Below, piece after piece: positions 31,911 to 36,945 of a stretch of DNA of 36,945 bases. The position numbers and the translations under genes are program-made. The stretch lies in assembly GCA_028279065.1 (NCBI GenBank), contig JANQSY010000093.1, forward strand, positions 1 through 36,945, written 5' to 3'. The notes below the pieces were generated by a model, which did not search any database, was not told the DNA's origin, and saw nothing but the letters and a program-made list of their open reading frames with translations. Every line of letters begins with the position of its first letter. Positions within the stretch are counted from its first letter, which is position 1. The DNA comes from Cytophagales bacterium. Its GTDB lineage: Bacteria; Bacteroidota; Bacteroidia; Cytophagales; CCMP332.

Positions 31911-33698
31911 ATGGAAACAACTGAAAAATCAACAGCAATTAAAGGAGGGGAATTCCTTATCCGCGAAACCAATTCCAGTGAGGTATTCACTCCTGATGAG
32001 TGGACCGAGGAGCAAAAAATGATCAGGGATATGTGCGATGAGTTCCTTCAAACCGAGGTTCTCCCCAATCTTGAAAGGATAGATGCTCTAGAGGAGGGCC
32101 TTATGGTGGATCTGATGAATAAAGCCGGAGAGCTGGGCTTGATGGCCACCTCAATCCCTGAAGAATATTCCGGTTTCGGAAAGGATTTTAACACCTCCCT
32201 GTTGATCGCTGAACGCACAGGTCAGGGTCATTCGTTTGCTGTCGCTCTCGCTGCCCACACGGGGATCGGCACCCTTCCGATCCTATATTTTGGAACGGAG
32301 GAGCAGAAAAAGAAATTTCTGCCCAAACTTGCCTCTGCTGAATTCAAAGGCTCCTATGCCCTTACAGAACCCGGTTCCGGATCTGATGCACTTGCGGCAA
32401 AGACCAAGGCGGAATTAAGTCCGGACAAAAAACATTACATCCTGAACGGACAAAAGATGTGGATCACAAATGCTGGGTTTGCGGACTTGTTCATCGTTTT
32501 TGCCAAAGTAGATGGAAAGGATTTCACCGCTTTTATCGTAGAGAAAGGGGCTGAAGGTTTATCCCTTGGAAACGAAGAGCATAAAATGGGCATTAAGGGC
32601 TCATCTACCCGACAGGTATTCCTGGAGGATTGCAAGGTCCCGGTAGAAAACGTTCTAGGCGAGATTGGAAGAGGTCATGTGATCGCTTTCAACATCCTCA
32701 ACATTGGCCGGATTAAACTGGCGGCGGCTGTAGTTGGGGGAAGCAAATCCGCCACAGACCTAACAGTCAAGTATGCCAACGAAAGGAAGCAGTTCGGTAA
32801 GTCGATTTCCGAATTTGGTGCTATCCGGCATAAGATCGCCCAGCAGGCGGTCAGGATCTATGCCACGGAGGCAGCCCTATATAGAGCGGGTCAGGATATT
32901 GAGAATATGGAAAATCAACTCCTTTCTGAAGGAAAGACATTTTCCGAGGCCCTCCTGGGCGCTGCAGAGGAATTCGCCATAGAGTGTGCCATCCTGAAGG
33001 TTTCGGGTTCCGAAACCCTGGATTATGTGGTTGATGAGGGTGTACAAACCTTTGGTGGTTACGGATTCTCTTCAGACTACCCCATGGATCGGGCATATCG
33101 GGATGCCCGCATCAACCGGATCTTTGAGGGCACGAATGAAATAAACCGGCTTCTTATCCTGGACATGTTCTTAAAAAAGGCGATGAAGGGCGAACTGGAT
33201 CTCATGACTCCGGCAGCCAACGTTCAGAAAGAATTAATGGAGATCCCGGATTTTTCAAACGGGGAAGAAGAGTTTCTTGCCCAGGAAAAGAAGTATATCT
33301 CCGATGCCAAAAAAGCCGGGTTGATGTGTGCGGGTGCTGCTGCTCAAAAATTCATGGAGAAGCTGGCTGATGAACAGGAGATCCTTATGAATCTGGCCGA
33401 TATGGTAATCCAGATCTATGAAGCAGAATCAGCGCTTTTGCGAGCCGAAAAAGCCTATGAAAAGAAGGGAGAAGAAGCGGAGGTAGAATTGGATCTTGCA
33501 AGGGTTTATATTCATGATGCCATGGGAATAATCCACAAAGCCGGCAGAGAGGTGATCAATTCTTTTGCCGATGGTGATATGCAGAGAATGATGCTGCTGG
33601 GGGTTAAACGGTTCACGAAAGCCCAACCATTTGATCTGATCGGAGCAAGAAGGAGGATCTCTGAAAGGGTAATTAAGGAGAACAAATACCCCTTTTAA
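31911..33698 (+). CDS. Acyl-CoA dehydrogenase with C-terminal extension (VLCAD-like)
   Basis: FAD-dependent first step of beta-oxidation (595 residues). The ACAD fold is clear: PEEYSGFGKD, the flavin/substrate-binding YALTEPGSGSDA, WITNAGFADLFIVFA, ERKQFGKSISEFGAI and the catalytic-base region RIFEGTNEINR with Glu406. A ~180-residue C-terminal helical extension beyond the core, as in VLCAD/ACAD9-type enzymes, suggests long-chain substrates and membrane association. The ATG at 31911 fits the two-base operon spacing; an upstream GTG at 31860 lies inside the thiolase gene. Its stop interlocks (TTAA) with that of the convergent DinB-like gene. Confidence 0.94.
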   Translation: METTEKSTAIKGGEFLIRETNSSEVFTPDEWTEEQKMIRDMCDEFLQTEVLPNLERIDALEEGLMVDLMNKAGELGLMATSIPEEYSGFGKDFNTSLLIAERTGQGHSFAVALAAHTGIGTLPILYFGTEEQKKKFLPKLASAEFKGSYALTEPGSGSDALAAKTKAELSPDKKHYILNGQKMWITNAGFADLFIVFAKVDGKDFTAFIVEKGAEGLSLGNEEHKMGIKGSSTRQVFLEDCKVPVENVLGEIGRGHVIAFNILNIGRIKLAAAVVGGSKSATDLTVKYANERKQFGKSISEFGAIRHKIAQQAVRIYATEAALYRAGQDIENMENQLLSEGKTFSEALLGAAEEFAIECAILKVSGSETLDYVVDEGVQTFGGYGFSSDYPMDRAYRDARINRIFEGTNEINRLLILDMFLKKAMKGELDLMTPAANVQKELMEIPDFSNGEEEFLAQEKKYISDAKKAGLMCAGAAAQKFMEKLADEQEILMNLADMVIQIYEAESALLRAEKAYEKKGEEAEVELDLARVYIHDAMGIIHKAGREVINSFADGDMQRMMLLGVKRFTKAQPFDLIGARRRISERVIKENKYPF

Positions 33699-34201
33699 TT
33701 CAGGGGTTGAGAATTACGGTAGGCGATAGTTGAGTCCGCAACTCCAAAATGATCAGGAATCTCAGTGATCCCCATTAGTAGGGCTCCGATCTTTAGAATA
33801 GCCATATGATGTGTGGCGTGCTCATAAACATACCAGAGCTCTCTTTTAAAGGTTGATCTGATTTCTTGTTTTTCATCATCGGGCCCATAGGCTTCCTGGA
33901 CAAGGTCAAAATCCTCCCCCCTATTCCTTAGCGCTGCCTGTATGGATCCCATTTCTGATCCGGCCTTTTCCTTATCTGTTTCCAGAATGGTATTCCTCTC
34001 TCTGTTATCATAACAGATCCTTGGATTATTCTTTTCCGCCTTGAGTAGGCATGAATAGAACTCAAGAATATGCCTGGTATGTTGGCCGAGGCTGGCATTG
34101 CTCAGATTCGGAAGACTGTTCTTATATTGTTCTTGGTTCAGGCAGTTCAAAAACCCCTTGAGGTCTTCAAGCTGTCGAAGACATTTATTTACAAGCTCCA
34201 T
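33695..34201 (-). CDS. DinB-superfamily protein
   Basis: A 168-residue four-helix-bundle protein of the DinB/DfsB metal-binding superfamily. The histidine pattern is seen in GQHTRHILEF (His41, His44) and EHATHHMAILKI (His128, His131, His132), which together form a divalent metal site. The superfamily includes thiol-S-transferases and many proteins of unknown activity; a thiol cofactor-dependent role is possible but unproven. It is transcribed toward the fad operon, with a shared TTAA at the stop codons, and divergently from the FAD oxidoreductase gene. Its -7 promoter element is exact and lies beside a strong palindrome. Confidence 0.78.
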   Translation of the reverse strand: MELVNKCLRQLEDLKGFLNCLNQEQYKNSLPNLSNASLGQHTRHILEFYSCLLKAEKNNPRICYDNRERNTILETDKEKAGSEMGSIQAALRNRGEDFDLVQEAYGPDDEKQEIRSTFKRELWYVYEHATHHMAILKIGALLMGITEIPDHFGVADSTIAYRNSQPLN

Positions 34202-34220
34202 AAACGAGCGGATTATAAAT

Positions 34221-34228
34221 CAAAAATA
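34221..34228 (-). promoter_or_regulatory. -7 promoter element of the DinB-like gene
   Basis: On the minus strand TATTTTTG is an exact TANNTTTG element, 20-27 bases before the ATG at 34201. The matching -33 region falls inside the palindrome at 34230-34257. Confidence 0.55.
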
Positions 34229-34229
34229 G

Positions 34230-34257
34230 ATGGACAAATGAAACATATTTTGTCCAT
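34230..34257. promoter_or_regulatory. 9-bp perfect inverted repeat, operator candidate
   Basis: ATGGACAAA-N10-TTTGTCCAT. A long A/T-flanked palindrome lies immediately upstream of the DinB-like -7 element, over its -33 region. A dimeric regulator could bind here and control the DinB-like gene, the oxidoreductase operon, or both. The regulator is not identified. Confidence 0.5.
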
Positions 34258-34272
34258 AAATCGACAATAGCT

Positions 34273-34298
34273 TCCCAATTATAATCCTAGGATTGGGA
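34273..34298. promoter_or_regulatory. Second palindrome upstream of the FAD oxidoreductase gene
   Basis: TCCCAAT and ATTGGGA form a perfect 7-bp inverted repeat 12 bases apart. Nested in it is AATCCTAGGATT (34283-34294), a perfect 12-bp palindrome. It lies 14 bases before the ATG at 34312, so it could be an operator or a leader hairpin; there is no T-run for a terminator. Confidence 0.4.
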
Positions 34299-34311
34299 TG
34301 AAGGGTAAAAA

Positions 34312-35631
34312 ATGAACATAGTCATTATCGGCAACGGCATAACCGGCATTTCCTGTGCCAGGACCCTGAGAAAAAACAGTGATGCAAAAATCACAGTGAT
34401 CTCTTCGGAGACCAAGCACTTTTGGTCCCGGACCGCCTTGATGTACATCTTCATGGGGCACATGAAGTTCGAAGACACTAAGCCCTATGAAGATGGCTTT
34501 TGGAAAAAGAACCGGATAGAACTCAAGGAAGCTCACATTGAGAACATCGATTTTGAGAATCAACAATTAAAAACAGATGCCGGAGAGCAAGTGGGATATG
34601 ACAAGCTATTGATTGCTACAGGGGCAAAGCCCAACTTTTTCAATTGGCCAGGACAGGATTTGGAAGGTGTAAGCGGAATGTACAGTTACCAGGACCTTCA
34701 AAGGATCGAGGAAATTTCAAAGGATGCCAACTCAGCTGTAATAATCGGCGGGGGTTTGATTGGAATAGAGCTGGCCGAAATGCTACACTCGAGGGGGATT
34801 TCTGTGAAAATGCTGATCCGTGAAGATGGGTTTTGGAGAAACGTTCTTCCAAGGGCCGACTCTGATTTCGTTCAGAACCATATCCAAAGCCATGGCATCG
34901 AACTCATTTTGAATGATGAGTTAATGGAAATTATTCCAAATGGCAATAACAAGGTAAAAGGAATAAAAACAAAGGCCGGGAAGGATATAGAATGTCAATT
35001 TGTAGGCATCACGGCGGGTGTAAGTCCGAATATTTCCTTTTTAATGGGATCCGAACTAAATATGAATCGGGGGGTTTTAATTAATTCTAAGCTTGAGACA
35101 TCCCAAAAGCACGTTTATGCCGCAGGAGATTGCGCAGAATTTAATGAGCCTCCTGTAGGAAGGTCAAAAATAGAGCAGGTCTGGTACACAGGAAGACAAC
35201 AAGGAGAGCTGGCCGGCTTGAATATTCTAGGTGCGGATCTGGAGTACAATCCCGGGCCGTGGTTCAACTCTGCGAAGTTCTTCGACCTGGAGTACCAAAC
35301 CTATGGTTCAGTGAGCGCCGAGCCTCAGGGCGGGACTTCGGATCTGATTTTCGGGGGTGAGGATAAGTATCTTGTGCATCTTGTGTATTCATCCGAAAAC
35401 CAAAATGTTATAGGTGTCAATTTCTTTGGAGTCCGTCAAAGACACGATATGTGGGATAAATGGTTAAGGGATAGAGTACAGCTTTCAGAAGCTATATTGG
35501 GCCTCGGCAGATCAGACTTTCAACCTGAATTCTCTAAGGGGATCCGGTCAGATGCCATCCGGGCCTACAATGAGGCATTCCCTAACTCCCCTTTGCCCAT
35601 ATCAGAAATGACTGAAAAAATTATCGGTTAA
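34312..35631 (+). CDS. FAD-dependent NAD(P)-type oxidoreductase
   Basis: A 439-residue pyridine nucleotide-disulfide-type flavoprotein. The N-terminal FAD-binding Rossmann motif is IGNGITG (6-12), the second nucleotide-binding motif is IGGGLIGIELAE (145-156), and the FAD-contacting YAAGDCAEF includes Asp273. The first 300 residues resemble ferredoxin/rubredoxin and NirB-type NAD(P)H reductases; a C-terminal region (~310-439) is specific to this subgroup. No redox-active CxxC pair is evident, which argues against a dithiol disulfide reductase. Its stop overlaps the start of the membrane 4Fe-4S protein gene (TAATG), so the two are coupled and probably work together. The electron acceptor is inferred. 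Confidence 0.86.
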   Translation: MNIVIIGNGITGISCARTLRKNSDAKITVISSETKHFWSRTALMYIFMGHMKFEDTKPYEDGFWKKNRIELKEAHIENIDFENQQLKTDAGEQVGYDKLLIATGAKPNFFNWPGQDLEGVSGMYSYQDLQRIEEISKDANSAVIIGGGLIGIELAEMLHSRGISVKMLIREDGFWRNVLPRADSDFVQNHIQSHGIELILNDELMEIIPNGNNKVKGIKTKAGKDIECQFVGITAGVSPNISFLMGSELNMNRGVLINSKLETSQKHVYAAGDCAEFNEPPVGRSKIEQVWYTGRQQGELAGLNILGADLEYNPGPWFNSAKFFDLEYQTYGSVSAEPQGGTSDLIFGGEDKYLVHLVYSSENQNVIGVNFFGVRQRHDMWDKWLRDRVQLSEAILGLGRSDFQPEFSKGIRSDAIRAYNEAFPNSPLPISEMTEKIIG

Positions 35632-36945
35632 TGGATCCAAATAAGGCTTTGAAAAATATAGGATGGGTATTTGTGATTGTTGGCCTTCTGGCATTCAACG
35701 CCTCATATTTCTTGGGGAACTATGACCTGTCCAGGGCCCATTTCGAAAACCTGAACGGAATGACTCCTGAAAAAATGGCGGCCTTGGAGGGAGCCGGAAT
35801 GAATTTCAGCCCTGGCCCAGAAACCCTTCCCTTTGGAATAGACAGAGACATTGTTCGAGGGTTCGAAAAGGCCAACCAAGCTTTGATAGAAGATTATCTG
35901 ATCACCGAATCCCAAATCATAGACCTTGAAAGATCCTGGGAAACCGAATCAGGATATAAGATCGATCTGAATCGGCTTCACTCGGGTTCTGACTGGGGGT
36001 CTCCCTTGGACAGTATCAGGGTCTCCCTTTTCCTTGAATATGGCTCCTGGCTGGATGGGAGGGAATATGATAGAAAAGAACCTTATGAAGGTGAGACATT
36101 GTCCCCGATCAAAAAAGATCTGAGTATTGTCAGGGAAAACATTGCAAAATATGGGATCATTGACCAGCTCGGTTTTCAGGGTTATTGGATCAAAGATGCC
36201 ACTTATGAGCTATTGAACAGCTCTTATTCTTCCCCTCCAGATAAGGCGCCCTGGACTTGGTTTGGGATAACCTTTTTCCTTTGTTCAGTTGGGGGCATAT
36301 TGATCTTTTACTCAGGCCGCAAAAAACCTGTCAGTTCCCAGAACGATTCTGTCATGTCAAAAGGCATTTCCAATAGGGGCATCGCAGCGCTACTTCTTGG
36401 GGTTTACCTTATTGGGTTTTATATAGTCCTGTATTTCTTTCAGGAATACATGGTCCCATTCGTCAGGCTTTCGGAACCTGTGAGCCAACTGATCAAATCC
36501 CAGCCGGCCGGACCCTTCTTTCTCTACGGCTTGATCTACACCCTGGTGATCCTGGTCATGGCCTTAAGAATGTGGTACAAATACCGCCACACAGAATACC
36601 AAAAATGGAGGACCATTTCCGTGTCCTTCTTCCAACTGGCCTTCGCCTTTTTGATCCCCGAGATCCTTGTTGGTCTTAATAGACCGTATTATGACTTTAA
36701 GAATATCTGGCCATTGGATTATGATTTCTTTTTTGAAAGCAATCTGTCTGCTTTGATCCAAAGTGGCGGTCTGGGGGTATTCATGTTGGTCTGGGGAATA
36801 GCCCTGATCATAGTTGGTGTTCCAGTTATGACCTACTTTTTTGGAAAAAGGTGGTACTGCTCCTGGGTCTGTGGTTGCGGGGGGTTAGCAGAAACCGCGG
36901 GCGATCCATTTAGGCATTTATCGGATAAGTCCTTGAAGGCCTGGA
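35631..36945 (+). CDS. Membrane 4Fe-4S (polyferredoxin-type) protein, truncated by window end
   Basis: Open from ATG 35631 to the window edge with no stop; 438 codons visible. An N-terminal membrane helix (~9-28) is followed by a ~170-residue hydrophilic, probably extracytoplasmic domain (~30-200). Five further helices follow (~205-225, 245-270, 285-305, 318-340, 375-400). Immediately after the last helix is KRWYCSWVCGCGGLAET, three cysteines resembling the membrane-adjacent Cys motif of NapH/NosR/CcoG-type proteins, so iron-sulfur domains should lie downstream. It probably relays electrons between the cytosolic flavoprotein encoded just upstream and a periplasmic or membrane acceptor. The gene is genuine despite being partial. 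Confidence 0.82.
   Translation, partial: MDPNKALKNIGWVFVIVGLLAFNASYFLGNYDLSRAHFENLNGMTPEKMAALEGAGMNFSPGPETLPFGIDRDIVRGFEKANQALIEDYLITESQIIDLERSWETESGYKIDLNRLHSGSDWGSPLDSIRVSLFLEYGSWLDGREYDRKEPYEGETLSPIKKDLSIVRENIAKYGIIDQLGFQGYWIKDATYELLNSSYSSPPDKAPWTWFGITFFLCSVGGILIFYSGRKKPVSSQNDSVMSKGISNRGIAALLLGVYLIGFYIVLYFFQEYMVPFVRLSEPVSQLIKSQPAGPFFLYGLIYTLVILVMALRMWYKYRHTEYQKWRTISVSFFQLAFAFLIPEILVGLNRPYYDFKNIWPLDYDFFFESNLSALIQSGGLGVFMLVWGIALIIVGVPVMTYFFGKRWYCSWVCGCGGLAETAGDPFRHLSDKSLKAW

Noticed and set aside
36564-36761. Minus-strand 65-codon frame opposite the 4Fe-4S membrane protein.
   Set aside because: The plus-strand frame is open for 438 codons with clear membrane helices and a cysteine motif, so this is its shadow.
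1-36945. tRNA, rRNA, CRISPR arrays, insertion sequences, phage genes or attachment sites.
   Set aside because: Reading both strands showed no cloverleaf-like sequence, no regularly spaced repeats, no transposase or integrase motifs and no terminal inverted repeats.

Overview
The window looks like a chromosomal segment from a free-living member of the Bacteroidota (Flavobacteriales/Cytophagales-like, probably marine). The evidence is: secreted proteins ending in type IX secretion (T9SS) sorting domains, a SusC-style TonB receptor with an N-terminal carboxypeptidase-regulatory-like domain, a bTHX ribosomal protein, HYC_CC_PP, DUF2911 and DUF2905 family proteins, TANNTTTG-type promoter elements, and little use of Shine-Dalgarno sites. 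Moderate GC content and even gene style throughout give no sign of phage, transposon, integron or CRISPR. I saw no rRNA or tRNA. There is no gene-free stretch longer than about 160 bases.

Layout. 1-3.4 kb: housekeeping and stress genes (bTHX and a small helical protein on the minus strand; exported MsrA, a 2H phosphoesterase, a CnoX/YbbN-like thioredoxin, and two small membrane proteins on the plus strand). 3.4-10.6 kb: two tandem, paralogous, very large subtilisin-type (S8) secreted proteases with PKD and T9SS C-terminal domains. 10.7-14.8 kb (minus): a tiny secreted beta-sandwich protein, a lipoprotein TlpA-type thioredoxin and a MacB/FtsX-like permease. 14.8-17.8 kb (minus): a three-gene metal (probably copper) module of HYC_CC_PP protein, TonB receptor and HMA-domain protein. 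17.9-18.9 kb: a GH3 (NagZ-like) lipoprotein. 19.0-21.6 kb: the conserved rpsP-rimM-trmD-rplS translation cluster, with an S16 that carries a huge acidic tail. 21.6-28 kb: a TPR/SpoIIE-type phosphatase, SIMPL and DUF4399 proteins, a DapF-like protein in which both catalytic cysteines are serine, a DUF2911 protein and a DEAD-box helicase. 27.9-33.7 kb: a compact fatty-acid beta-oxidation operon (MarR regulator, FadN-like, thiolase, acyl-CoA dehydrogenase). 33.7-36.9 kb: a DinB-like protein, then a FAD oxidoreductase and a membrane 4Fe-4S protein that runs off the window end.

Genes acting together: msrA and the thioredoxins (protein repair and redox); rpsP-rimM-trmD-rplS (30S maturation, tRNA m1G37, 50S); the HYC/TonB/HMA trio (outer-membrane metal uptake plus a periplasmic metal carrier); the fad operon, where a palindrome just upstream of the MarR gene is a natural operator candidate; and the FAD oxidoreductase plus polyferredoxin pair, a possible NAD(P)H-to-periplasm electron route. 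The points most worth a second look are the Cys-to-Ser DapF, the S16 acidic tail, the oxidoreductase/polyferredoxin operon with its two strong upstream palindromes, and the metal module. Most families here are known; I see no clear-cut new system. Residue numbers were counted by hand from the stated starts; percent identities and domain scores were not computed.
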